The notes under the pieces were generated by a model, which was not told the DNA's origin, searched no databases, and saw nothing but the letters and a program-made list of their open reading frames with translations. Position numbers and translations under genes: made by a program. DNA of 64,000 nt, from NCBI GenBank assembly GCA_022560025.1, contig JAFISE010000167.1, positions 1 to 64,000 on the forward strand, read 5' to 3'. This stretch comes from Stagonosporopsis chrysanthemi. Taxonomy: Eukaryota; Ascomycota; Dothideomycetes; Pleosporales; Didymellaceae. This document shows positions 44,123-54,496 of the stretch, in pieces (position 1 is the first letter of the stretch; each line of letters begins with the position of its first letter).

Positions 44123-45046
44123 ATGATTTCTATCCGAACTTCACTGATAACCATGATCAGCTCCGACGCATCCTTGCTAGGAATCTACTGGAGTGCGCTT
44201 CTTCTAACGACCGTCATCGCCGAACCGCGAGACTGCCATGGCGACACCTCGGCATACAACCAGAATGGCCTAATTGTCCCTTTCAAGAATCTATGCGGCA
44301 AAGATATACAAAAAAACATCGATTATATCCACCCGACTACTGAAGAAAAATGGTCCGATTGCCTGGAGAGCTGCGTCAAGAAGGTGCCGCTGTGTTACGG
44401 CTTCGATTACACACCCTTCGTTGGTTACAGCGACTCGAAAAATTTCAGGAACAATTGCTTCCTCAAGAATTCTACATTTAAGGAGAGCGAAGCATCCGTT
44501 CAAACCTTTGTGGTCGATGCAGCCATGTTGAGTCCTGATTTCATTGCAGAGCTTTCTGAGGATTGCATACGCATGGGATTACGAGGATGCTTCGAACAGA
44601 ACGGCCGACTTAGTTCTACCATATCGAGTACACACATACCTTCAACTGCAACGCAACAGCCTCCGTCTACATCGAGTCGGATGCTATCCGGGACCGGTAC
44701 TTCGACAGTAGTCGCAGCTAACGATGGGCTATCGTCAGGTGCAAAGGCTGGAATTGGAGCGGGTGCAGGGTCTCTGGCTTTGCTGGTCACAATTGTCGCT
44801 GTCTTCTGTGTACTTCGGCAACGGCGGAGAAGACAAGGCAACAACAAACCTGCTGCTCGGACAGGTGCAAGCGAACTCACGGCCGACGCTGATGTATGTT
44901 CACTCGTCACGATGAAGCCTGATAGTTATCTGGGCCTACACGAAGCGCCAGTATCTGTGACTACTATACCTATTAAGCAAGATTTGCTTATCACACCGCA
45001 GGCGCAGGTTCACGAAATCGATGGGTCCGCCCGACACGAAAAGTAG
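44123..45046 (+). CDS. PAN/apple-like single-pass membrane protein
   Basis: This is an intronless 307-aa type I surface protein. A signal segment (SLLGIYWSALLLTTVIA) precedes an ectodomain with PAN/apple-type order: LCGKDI, SDCLESCVKKVPLCYGFDYT, then NNCFLKNSTF. The phrase C-x-GF-Y ... NCFLKN is the usual core of fungal apple-like domains, which bind protein or carbohydrate. A Ser/Thr stalk leads to one membrane helix (AGAGSLALLVTIVAVFCVLR), a basic stop-transfer (RQRRRRQ) and a short tail. The nearest downstream feature is the inverted-repeat element, about 100 bp away. Confidence 0.75.
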   Translation: MISIRTSLITMISSDASLLGIYWSALLLTTVIAEPRDCHGDTSAYNQNGLIVPFKNLCGKDIQKNIDYIHPTTEEKWSDCLESCVKKVPLCYGFDYTPFVGYSDSKNFRNNCFLKNSTFKESEASVQTFVVDAAMLSPDFIAELSEDCIRMGLRGCFEQNGRLSSTISSTHIPSTATQQPPSTSSRMLSGTGTSTVVAANDGLSSGAKAGIGAGAGSLALLVTIVAVFCVLRQRRRRQGNNKPAARTGASELTADADVCSLVTMKPDSYLGLHEAPVSVTTIPIKQDLLITPQAQVHEIDGSARHEK

Positions 45047-45146
45047 ATTAAGCTTAAAGCTTATATATCATCGAGGCGATAGCATGAGGCCCTCTGCTGG
45101 GGGGTTGTTCTGCAACCCTTTAGTCTTCTTAGGACCCTAGAAGAGA

Positions 45147-45203
45147 TGTAACCACGTGGCATAGATCACATGATATTCCATTGTAGCAGGCACTGCCCGG
45201 TGT
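45147..45203 (+). repeat. Left terminal inverted repeat, 57 bp
   Basis: It is the exact reverse complement of 46293-46349; identity ends abruptly after CCGGTGT. Confidence 0.9.
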
Positions 45204-45509
45204 GGGCAAGTGCACTTACCTCTGAGCTGAGGGCTCCTGTAGACGAACAATCAGAACATGACAACACAACAACAGATAGCAATACAAGCGTTGACCCGCA
45301 GCACCCACTTGACACTGCTTACGCAGTTACAGTTATGAGCCCGGCTGTCGACTACACACGCTGTATCCGCTACTGCATGCCAACGAGCTATTGACTGCTG
45401 TCAACAGAGCTACGTCATCAAAACGCTACCTTTACCTTGCAGAGCCTCAAGCACACTGTGCACTGCCCGTACGAGAGTCGATCCGAGAGCTGATAGAACC
45501 TGAGTCAGG

Positions 45510-46292
45510 ATGGCTACTACTGAGCTAGATGGACTGATTACGAGGACGACAGTTATACTTGAGAAGCCTGGGGACTAGGAAGAATAGATCTTCCTACAAA
45601 AGGATAGCGCAGACAGGCATCAACTGTGGTCTATAGTCAACCTAGACCTCAACAAGGCGGCCCTTGAGAAGCTTGAGGAGCCAGCAGCCGTTAAGCCAGA
45701 GGGGTACTATAATAAGACTGAAGAGGACACCAGCGTCGTGCTCAAGGACATGACAACTGAGGAGTTCCAGCAATACCAGCAGGCGGAGAGGAACTATGAT
45801 CAAGCGCTGGCTAGATACACGATTAAGAGGAAAGCGTTGAACGACTTTACCCAAGAGATTGGCCAGACGATCAGCCGCCGCCATATATACCTGATTCAGA
45901 GCAACAATACTGCGTACGCTCGCTTGAAGAGGCTGAAGAAGCACCTCTGCCAATCAACGGCCGAGAGGGAGCTGCAGCTGATAGCTAAGTATTGACAATT
46001 GCAGAGTCGACCACGAAGTAACACTATTGAGAGTTGGCTTGAGGAGTGGCTGCACGTCGTGCAGATGTGTGAGGCAGTGTATCTGCCTGACGTCACATCA
46101 CCGCGAGCGCAGCGCGACTTCCTGCTAGCCATCAAGGGCCTTGACGACACCTAGTCGACGACCCAGCAAGCTACACTGTTTCGAGCTCAGCTGAATTCTC
46201 AGCCAATCCCAACGCTAGACGACCTTGTGGCCGAGTTTGCCATGTACTGGCGCTCGACGAGGCCAGTAGTGTCATCACTCGGTACATTCGCA
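45510..46292 (+). pseudogene. Copia-type gag remnant with four in-frame stops
   Basis: One frame from ATG 45510 reads as a Ty1/copia gag: a lead (MATTELDGLITRTTVILEKP), a charged helical middle (FQQYQQAERNYDQALARYTI) and SWLEEWLHVVQMCEAVYLPD. Stops fall at 45576 (TAG), 45585 (TAG), 45993 (TGA) and 46152 (TAG), all in that frame with no frameshift. Each TAG sits where gag proteins commonly have Trp, so TGG to TAG is likely; that is CpA to TpA on the other strand, the RIP preference. The frame is cut off by the right inverted repeat, and zinc knuckle and protease are absent. Confidence 0.75.
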
Positions 46293-46349
46293 ACACCGGG
46301 CAGTGCCTGCTACAATGGAATATCATGTGATCTATGCCACGTGGTTACA
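46293..46349 (-). repeat. Right terminal inverted repeat, 57 bp
   Basis: It is the exact reverse complement of 45147-45203. The gag frame runs straight into it. Confidence 0.9.
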
Positions 46350-46917
46350 AGAGATGTACACTGATGCATCGCATTTGCATCGAAGCTGAGCAAATGTGTC
46401 GTCTGTGACTGGTTCTGCTTGCCTTACAGCGATTGGTAGAGCGCGCTCATTGCAAAGATGTATTGTATTATGGTTGCATCAGAGGGGGCATAGTGCCAAC
46501 TTAAGCTTAAGGACTGGGTTGATGACTTGGCTGACAAATGGGGTACGAAGATGCTCGTTTCTTTCGAGCGATCATTCTCAGGAACAACTGATTTTTAAGT
46601 TGGCTGTAACTCGCAATTGCCAACACCAAAGTAATAAAGTATCTTCGCACACTGACAACTGCTTACTGGTCTTCATGTTTCAAGTTGTAAACGTTAGATC
46701 TCAGATATGTTGTGCAATAACTATAGCACCCACGAATGAGCTCGTGAGGATGGCATGAAGCTCTGATCGTCCAGAAGCAACAAGCTCCTTCGTACGACAC
46801 AACAAGACTACCTCGACTTTTCTGTACGCCTCCCACATCGGTGGTGGAATGCTTGAGATGTTGTCGTCGCTGTGGTTCCGGACCTACCCATTGTCAAGAT
46901 GTGGTAGACAGGAAAAA
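46350..46917. other. Intergenic between the element and the HET gene
   Basis: No gene is seen. 46555-46640 resembles 30185-30265, and 46785-46815 shares CAAGCT(C/T)CTTCGTAC with about 24810. Confidence 0.45.
46555..46640. repeat. Diverged dispersed repeat, copy D
   Basis: It matches 30185-30265 in word order (GAGCGATCATT, then AATTGCCAA). The alignment is by eye and weak. Confidence 0.35.
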
Positions 46918-48702
46918 TCACAGGGTGATGGTCGGCAGAGTCTTATCCAATACAGAAGGCTCGGTATCCTGCAAACGAGGGATGGTGCTGTTGGTCGATC
47001 TTGTGGGAATTGAGAGCTTGCTGTCGCCCTCAACGTACTCAATGTCGACAATGAACATCCGCTGGCCATGCACCTTTGTCTCTGCGATAGATATTTTGAT
47101 GCCACAGTTCACATCTCGGAGCGCCCCGCGAAATCGGTTCACCTCGCATCGAGGTCGTTTCGCGCCTGCCGTCTCATGGAAGGCTAGCAGATTCATTTCA
47201 CTCAGAGGTACAGCCATATCGTCAACATAACACCAAGCTCTAGGCATTTGCATCGCGGGACCATTTTCGCACCCTAGACTCAGATATGTCACGTGTTTGA
47301 TGGTCGCTTGTGGCGCTGTTGGCAGGAACAGGGCAAGGCTTGCGTTCCAGAAACGGTCTTTTTGTGTGCTATTGCCACCTTGCAAGATGCGATCTTGCTG
47401 CTTCCAAGCATCGGTTGGACACGACCTTCTGGCGATCTCGAGACCTTTGGTAACATTGCGAAAAAGAAAGCCGTATCGTCGTTGCACGCTATTGGAGATA
47501 GAAGAGATGCGGCTATTGCGGATGTAGATCTCCTTTTCGCCTGCAGACCCATTGAACGCATAATGTTGGCTTATAAGGGGCAGGAAATCAGTGTCTATGA
47601 GTGCGACACTTGTGCTCAAGTCGCGCGTGTAGACGCCAGCAGCGACATGTTGTAGCGGTATTGCAACGAAGTGGTGAAAGTCATGTGCAATATGACATTT
47701 TAGAATAGCCCAGACGAGATTGTCGGAAGACCAGATCATAACGGGAGATCTTAGGGGCCGAATGGCTTCTCGTAATATGTCTCTGATATCGTGGAGATCT
47801 TCGATTCGAAACAGGTGTAGCCATATCCGAAGCCCCCGATGTGTCATTGAATATGGAACCACGGGCTCATCGGAGGCGAAAGGAATCAGCTGTCTCGCTT
47901 CACTAAAGTCCTTGGGGTCGCTCGCTAACACATCTGCTGTCGACGAGCCTGTCTGAAAATCGACGTTTTCCCAGGCAAACAAGGTTTCGTCTTCGGAGAT
48001 CTTCATAATCTCCTCTTGTAACCGGCGGAACGCCTTCAATTTACCCTCGCCATAGAGAAGAGGCATATTGACATCGAAGATACCCAATAAGCTGTAAGCA
48101 ATATCTTCTGCTCTTGTCGCTTGGCGCTCAGCTGCCCATGACATCCGCATGCTGACGCTGGCCGAGTAAATGCTCTGTCCTTCCAAGTACTCCTTTTCAA
48201 TGCCACAAATGTCTCTGATCCTATTGCTGAGATCGGATTTACTTCCAAGATTGACCCACTGGCTAGAGTAGAAGTCCATGCCTGACGCTCCGCCGTTTTT
48301 AACATGGCTGGGCGCCAAAAGTTCTTGTAATGTCCAAGCTCGTGTGAACCATATGCTGCGCATGAAGTCTTCAAGTCCATCCACATCAGCTAGATAAGCA
48401 TAGCATTTGTCAGAGTTCTTGTACCAGGCGAACATCGAGTTGATTGCCTCTGATAGCTCAGCGCTGCTACTCTTGTCGATGCAGCATGTATCGATCCAGA
48501 CATAGTCAAATCCGTCTTTGACCGCCTGTTCGCATGTTTTCTCGACCTTGTTGTATCCACTTTTCTTTTCTGCTTCTGCTAGATTGGCGAGATCGGACAT
48601 TAGGACTTCTTCAGAGCCCCAGCAATGCGACAGAATAGCGTAAGAGGGGTAGTCGCCAACGAAGCTTTCAAGCTTCAGCGTTCGCGCATTCAGTAACCGC
48701 AT
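46918..48702 (-). CDS. HET-domain (heterokaryon incompatibility) protein
   Basis: This is a single-exon 594-aa protein. The start is ATG 48702 (MRLLNARTLKLESFVGDYPS), the standard HET N terminus; the longer frame begins with GTG. HET-domain blocks are YAILSHCWGSEEVLMSDL, DGFDYVWIDTCCIDKSSSAE, INSMFAWYKNSDKCYAYLAD and IWFTRAWTLQELLAP. A conserved follow-on RAEDIAYSLLGIFDVNMPLLYGEGK marks the HET-E/HET-D-like subgroup, but the NACHT and WD40 parts of those proteins are absent. The C-terminal 300 residues are unassigned. HET proteins trigger cell death when incompatible hyphae fuse; partner unknown. Confidence 0.92.
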   Translation of the reverse strand: MRLLNARTLKLESFVGDYPSYAILSHCWGSEEVLMSDLANLAEAEKKSGYNKVEKTCEQAVKDGFDYVWIDTCCIDKSSSAELSEAINSMFAWYKNSDKCYAYLADVDGLEDFMRSIWFTRAWTLQELLAPSHVKNGGASGMDFYSSQWVNLGSKSDLSNRIRDICGIEKEYLEGQSIYSASVSMRMSWAAERQATRAEDIAYSLLGIFDVNMPLLYGEGKLKAFRRLQEEIMKISEDETLFAWENVDFQTGSSTADVLASDPKDFSEARQLIPFASDEPVVPYSMTHRGLRIWLHLFRIEDLHDIRDILREAIRPLRSPVMIWSSDNLVWAILKCHIAHDFHHFVAIPLQHVAAGVYTRDLSTSVALIDTDFLPLISQHYAFNGSAGEKEIYIRNSRISSISNSVQRRYGFLFRNVTKGLEIARRSCPTDAWKQQDRILQGGNSTQKDRFWNASLALFLPTAPQATIKHVTYLSLGCENGPAMQMPRAWCYVDDMAVPLSEMNLLAFHETAGAKRPRCEVNRFRGALRDVNCGIKISIAETKVHGQRMFIVDIEYVEGDSKLSIPTRSTNSTIPRLQDTEPSVLDKTLPTITL

Positions 48703-49684
48703 GGCGTCTGCCGGGTTGATATGCACGAAAGTGCAGCGTATCGGGTGTTACGATTGCAGTTGAAGTAGAAGCTCATGTCAGTTCGTTCGGACTGGGTGTC
48801 GAACTGCAATTGCATCATAACATGCTGCTTGACGAGACTGTCGTAACACGCCACTTTTTAGAACAATAGAAACAGAGAGGTCCAGCCCCCAGTGTGCTCT
48901 GAAGGTATATGTTCTTCTGTAGCTGTTGATTCGAAGGCAAAGGCGGGAAAGTACAGGTGGCAGCGCCAAGCTTCGCTTCCCCCACGCTCCCACCGCTGGT
49001 GGCCTTGACTCGTACTCTTCAACAGTTTTCCATTGACAACAGCCTCTCGTCTACTGCCGGCACCCTTCTTTTTGGATTCCAGACTAAACCTCTGTACTGT
49101 GAGGTTCACGCTCACACGTCTATGTGCAGGCGTCGGCGGGTGCTGTTGATACTTTTAAGTGAGTGGACAATTCTTTCTTACGCGTTCTCCGCTCATTCCC
49201 TGATGATTCCTATCATATCTAAGTTTCAAGACGGATCGGAGAGACTCAAGTGCTTTTGTCTCACTGACGCATACAATGCCTACTGATCGGAACGTTGTCT
49301 TAAGCTCTGCTTGTTGCTACCTAGCATGGGATTTCGCTGATGACATGAACAGGTAGTAGATGAGCATAATCAACGTTACATTGTTCAACTATTTGCGTCC
49401 CATGCCTATCACTTCAGCATCGCATCGCATCACATCGCGAGACAGGATGGACAGGGCATCATCGAAACAGTTCAAAGCAAAACACATAATAACATCCAAA
49501 ACGCTGCGCCTTGGCACGATGGCCACCCACTACTAACGTTTATACCGCTTTTACCGGAACCTTCCATACAGTTATTACCGTGCGCCTAGATTTCAGAGTA
49601 ACTACGACCGATTCCGCCTCCTCATCTTCAATCGAGCTATGTCCTGCTACGGCGACTGCGTACCATGTTGTCAGTGGCAGCCAC
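48703..49684. other. Intergenic, 980 bp, no gene recognised
   Basis: This holds the HET promoter and the HVA1-tudor 3' flank. A short CATCGCATCGCATCACATCG run lies near 49421. Confidence 0.5.
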
Positions 49685-50697
49685 TTACTTGTTACGGGCG
49701 CTGCGCCTGGGCTGGCCATCCTCAGTCGCCGCTGGCTTGGATTGCTTCTTCTTTGCAGGCTCTTTTTTCTTCTTCTCGCTAGCTTTGGGACGACCGGCCT
49801 TGCCCTTAGACTTGCCCTCGGCCTTATCGTCATCCTCGGCCTTGTCCTCACTTTCAGCTTTGTCCTCACTTTCAGCTTTGTCATCGGCTTCGGCATCGTC
49901 GTCGTCTGTCTTAGTCTTCTTCGACGCAGGTGCTTCTTTCTCGACATCAGCACCGTTGGTCTCGCCAGTCTTACGCTTGTCGCCAGCCTGAGCCTCATCA
50001 GAGTTGTCGCCAGCGTCGGCAGCATCATGCTTCGAGTCCTCTTTCGAATCCTCCTTGGATTCAGAATTGTCTGTCTCGGCCTTTGACTCGCCGTTCTTCT
50101 CGGTCGGCTTCTCCTTTTCACCCTCGTTCTCTGAGGCAGGAGCATCCTTCATCTCTACGTCTCTCTTTTCCGACTCAGCAGGCTTGTCATCGTCCTTCTT
50201 GTCCTCCTTCTTGTCACTTTCAGAGTCCTTGCTCTCTTGCTTTGAGTCGTCACTCGAGCCACCATCAGCCTTCTTGTCGATCTGAAGCTCGGATGCTCGC
50301 TTGACGACGTCGTTGCCTGAGCGCTCGATGTGGACGGCGGGATTTTCGGGTTCGGCGTTTTTCTTGATCGTGTTACCGCGATTGGATTCGATGGCGATCT
50401 CGCCTTGCTCTTTGACCTCGGCAACCGTGCCGCCGGGCTGTCCTGAACCCCAACTCCAGGAGACTGAACAGAAGTATCGTCAGCTCGCATCACCCACGCA
50501 TGAGAATGTTCCTGTTTACGAACGGCGCTGATGCGCAAGTTGCGCGCCATGCGCTCAAGGCTGTCACAAGGACGCGCCTCACGGTGCACAAGCGTTTGCT
50601 GCCAGCTGCCTCGAACAAGGGGGGGATGGATGGCGCCACTGTGCTGGGGTCTTGAATACTCACCCTTGTCTCCCTGCTGGATCTCAGACTCAGTCAT
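49685..50697 (-). CDS. HVA1 TUDOR-domain (hypervirulence-associated) protein with long acidic tail
   Basis: Exons are 50697-50664 (34 bp, MTESEIQQGDK) and 50463-49685, giving 270 aa. The join restores GDKGVSWSWGSGQPGGTVAE, the core of the small tudor-like HVA1 domain, continuing to IESNRGNTIKKNAEPENPAV. The rest is a low-complexity Lys/Glu/Asp/Ser tail with repeated KAESED units and an AT-hook-like KGKAGRPKASEKKKK near the end, finishing RRSARNK. Nuclear location and chromatin binding are likely from the tail; the family name comes from Cryptococcus work and does not prove a virulence role here. Confidence 0.85.
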
Positions 50698-52951
50698 CTT
50701 GTATGAGGTAACGCAGGAAGCTCTTTCCAAGCAGATGACGTGATGGGTGTGCAAACGTGGAGACGACCGCGCAACGAGCGGGGTCGGTAGTCAATTGGGG
50801 GATAAGAAGCTTGAAATCTGCTGCGGCAAGCTAGAGGGGATGCGCTGGTCGGTGTAGAGGGTGTGATGGAAGTGGGAAGAAGCGTCAGAACCAGGAACCT
50901 GACCTTTGGAGTGCTGAGCTATGGACCGGGCAAAGCTGCGAAACATGACCAAGCAACCAATCATCGATCTGCACTCGAAAGTATGGGGAATGGTGGCTGG
51001 CGCCGGGATCGGACAAGCGTCATCGAGGTCCGTGCTAGCCGTTCGGTTAGATGGCCCCATCCGGAACGCGTACTACGATCGTTGGACTTGGGCGTCCTCT
51101 CTGGGAACGCGGTTCGCGTTGGTGTCGCGACATCGACATTTGTAGATAGTATATCTGCGCGGTCTCTGGCAATACAGAGTAAAACACACACAAAGAGGAA
51201 CCTTGTAGCTACACTAGTAGATAGCGCCTGCCGTGCAAGACTTCCAGTGCCAGTGTTAGCACAAGCAGAATAAAGCATATAAAATAAGGACCGTTTTATG
51301 CAGCGCAAAACCACCTGCAGATAGGTGCAAAAGCTTTCCTATAGAGGAGTAATATCTTGTTCTGCTCAAAGCACAGTAGCGCATATCAGCACCAACGTTC
51401 AATATGAACGTATAGTCTTAGCTAACATGAGAGCAAAAGCAGAAGTAGAGGATTGGTTGGTTGGTTGGTATTCATTTTACGTCTAGTTGATGAGGAATAA
51501 GTCCACCATCTCGCCTCCCGAAGGGCATATACGACGTGCTAAGCTATGGAATTACAGTGCTGACACACTACCTTAGAAAGCATTTCTTGCCTGCGCGGGT
51601 ATTGCTACCATTTTAGAGCTACAGCTCCCCTTCCAGTTGGGGAGACTGGGCGATATATGTACATTAGGGTGATTTCCTTGCGTTTTAAGGCATTTATGTG
51701 CCAAGCAGAAGTAGAGGACAGAGGCGCGAAGCTTGGAAGTCGAATAACTCCAGACTCTAGGAGTAGTTCAAGCACCCAGGACCGAAGAGAACGGAGGTAC
51801 ACGATGCGAAGCATAGTTGAACTTTAGTAGATTTAACATTGATGTAATGTATCCAACTAATTGAGCGTGAAAGCAGTTTGTCTTCTTTGCCTAAAACGCT
51901 GCTTACAATATCACCCCTAAACATCACTATGAAGAAATACTCTGGTCGTACCAGAGTCCACCCTCAGCCAGCCAAGTTACAGCTACGAGGTACTCGCTAC
52001 ACCACACCTGCAGAGGCAGCACATGGCGATGATGACCTCAGAACTGGCTTTGGCAGGCCAAATGTGAGGATCTCGTGAGCAGATGCGCCGCTCATCTTCC
52101 ACCTCTCCCTATAGACACTGTAGCGCATCATTCATCGTTGTCATCTTGCACAACTTTCAGCAATCCTCGTCGAGTTTGTCTTGTGCAGTTGATTTGCAGC
52201 GTAGTTCAGAGTGGCTGCCGCGGTGATATTGTACTGTAACAAAAGCTCAACATGTCAGTTACGTCTATCTTATCAACAGCGTCCATTTGCACGCGCAAGC
52301 AGTAGCTAGCTTTCTCCTCGCTCTTTTAAAGGTATACTAGCGTTCACTACAGTACAAGCCGCCTTCTTTGAACCTCTTAATCTCCATACTCTCAACAACT
52401 CTCCTGCGCGTCGCACAGTGTAGGATACAATCAAGCTCCGACTTCAAAAATTAAACATGTATAGAGCAGTAAAAACTGCATCTCTGCGCAGATGGATTTG
52501 TTGAACCTAGTGTGGGTGTTGTAGCCAACTTGGGGTCCTGCTGCCCTTAAGACGGATCGCGCAAGGGGGATCAGCTTCTTCATGGTAGAGTGACAGAGGC
52601 ATGTGAAAAATGCTGCTGAGCACAATGTCTCCGTGTTGGTCTGTTTGTTGGGGTGTGAATTGATTGGTATCAGCTGCAGATGCAAACATATGTTCGACTG
52701 ACTCATGCACGCTTTTGGGCATGAGTCCGTACTAGGATTTGCAGATTGTCAAAGACCCGGCACGCGAGAGTAAACGCCAATGTGGCTAAAAAGTCGCGAT
52801 GTAGAGGTGATAAGTCACCGGCAATGTTTGGGAAAGGTGTGTTACAGGTCTCGTCATTACTATCATTATCGAATCCATTACATGATCCTCAATCATTAAC
52901 GCTCTTGAGCGTGGTGTAAATATACAGTCCGGTGCACTCTCCACGCAACAC
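50698..52951. other. 2.25 kb gene-poor stretch
   Basis: No protein-coding gene is recognised. It holds a diverged repeat copy (52470-52590) and two copies of GCAGAAGTAGAGGA (about 51440 and 51705). A hairpin of CTCCCC and GGGGAG lies at about 51626-51645. Confidence 0.5.
52470..52590. repeat. Diverged dispersed repeat, copy B
   Basis: This is the same-orientation counterpart of 24700-24830, sharing TCTGCGCA, GTTGTAGCCAAC and CAGCTTCTTC at matching spacing. Many differences are transitions. Confidence 0.4.
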
Positions 52952-54496
52952 TTAACCAGCCTGGTACAGACCAAGCGCAACAACGTGCGGGTTGATCATG
53001 CTCAAGTTGAACGGCGTCAGGAAAAGATCCGAATCCGTAATAGCCAAGAACATAGTATCGTTCGATGCCGGGTCTCCCTGGTAGACCTCAGCCGCAGGCT
53101 GGTACGTGTAACCAGTGTTGTTGCCCGTGATGGTGAGCGGGGTGTAGGTGAGGTTGAGCTGGCTGACCCAGGCGGCGAACGCGGGCTGCCCGGCGCTGGT
53201 AGAGGTGACGTAGGAGTTGTTGGGGCCAACGGCCAGGCCGGGATTCTCCCATGTGAGGTTGACCAGCTTGCCGGGGAACGACAGAGGCTCAGAGCGGTTG
53301 CGGACAATGCCCGGCGCGCAGCTGTAGCCAGGGTGCTCCTGGGGATCTACGCCAACGCAGGACTCGTCGGAGGGGATGGTGGAGTCGGAGGGGTCTGCGA
53401 TGCGCTTTCCAGCTACCTCATTGGCAGCGGTGTCGTTGGGAGACACGCGGTTGGGGTTGGGCTGGTTCACGACCGTGAGAGATGGGAAATTCTGCCATGA
53501 CAAACGCTTTTTTCAGTTAGGTTAGCTGGATATTACATGGTTGATGCAGGAAAAACTTACAGTGGTGTTCTGGGGGCACGAGCTGATGTAGGGCGCAAGG
53601 TAGGTCCACGCCCACGACTGCGGGATACCAGTCTCGAACCACACAGGCATGGGGTGCAGGCCGAGCATTTGACGGAAAGACATTTGCTGACGAGCCTCGG
53701 TAGCAATGGACTGTGCCAGGAGCTGGCCGACCTCGCGCGAGTCGAGGTGGTTGATGAAACCCCAAACACCAGACTCACCCCAGCGGGTCAGCTTCTGGTT
53801 GAAGTCGATGAACTCGCGGACCGTGCGGAAGGGGTAGTCGTATGTGCACTGGGGAGCAGCAGTCTCGCCGAGCATGTTGGAGAGCAGAGTGGCGTGGCCA
53901 GTCTCTTGGATAGCCATGAAGGCAATGTAGGCGCGGTCCTCAGCAGTGAGGCCAGCCTCGAGGAAGTCCTCCTCAGAAAAGACGGCAAGACCGTTGTTGA
54001 ACAGGTCGAGCTCGATCCACTCCTGGTAGAGACCAAGCTGGATGGACTCGTAGTCGAAATCTGAGTTCACCATGTAGCGAGGCTCGGTGCCGTTGGTGCC
54101 GAGACCACCAGCCGGGGTGTAGGGGATCGGCATGGGGTTCTGGGGCAACCCATTTGTGTTGTAGTAGGTGGCAGTTGGGTTGGGAGGGAGAGGGGCAATG
54201 GCAGTGCCAAGAGTGGCGGGTGCCTTCGCAGCTCCAGTGGTGGTAGGAGTGCCAGAGAAGGGGCCGTGGCTGGTAGCACCGGTAGGATCGGCGCTGACGC
54301 GAGGGTATGCTGATGGTGTCTCTACAGCTGTGGCGGGTACCTGAGAGTCAGGACCGAAGCTGGAGGGAGGTGCACCAGTGGGGAAGTCCACCGAGAACGA
54401 GGCATCAGCATTGGTGTAGCCATCCACCTGCGGTGCAGGGGCGGCGGCGGCAAGCGCCGAAAGCAGCGAGGTGCTGAAGATGATCTTGGAGAACAT
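52952..54496 (-). CDS. RDS1: Secreted ferritin-like protein, Rds1 family
   Basis: This is a 491-aa stress-linked secreted protein. Exons are 54496-53561 and 53491-52952. The signal peptide MFSKIIFSTSLLSALAAAAP precedes a Pro/Thr-rich linker and a ferritin-like four-helix domain: QLGLYQEWIELDLFNNGLAV, FMAIQETGHATLLSNMLGE and SIATEARQQMSFRQMLG carry the Glu and ExxH iron-ligand pattern. The C-terminal half (YSCAPGIVRNRSEPLSFPGK ... NGTGY-like TITGNNTGYTYQP) is conserved in fungal Rds1 proteins. A TATATAAT box is about 60 bp upstream. Rds1 of fission yeast responds to glucose, ammonium and stress; the biochemical role is unknown. Confidence 0.9.

Larger units (their letters stand above)
45142..46354 (+). 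mobile_element. TIR element carrying a mutated copia-type gag
   Basis: The element proper is 45147-46349 (1203 bp). The ends are perfect 57 bp inverted repeats, starting TGTAACCACGTGG on the left and ending CCACGTGGTTACA on the right. AGAGA occurs directly outside both ends (45142-45146 and 46350-46354), a 5 bp target duplication. TG...CA ends and 5 bp duplications are LTR-retrotransposon traits, yet long inverted rather than direct terminal repeats are not. If the right-flank TGTA is counted, the flanking repeat is 9 bp, which would suit a Mutator-like reading. The interior is a leader and a gag remnant. No reverse transcriptase, integrase or transposase is present. Confidence 0.8.

Noticed and set aside
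48703..48726. Longer HET protein starting at 48726
   Set aside because: That codon is GTG; MRLLNARTLKLES at 48702 is the usual HET start.
49511..50304. Long plus-strand frames opposite the HVA1-tudor gene
   Set aside because: They are shadows of its low-complexity Lys/Glu/Ser tail.
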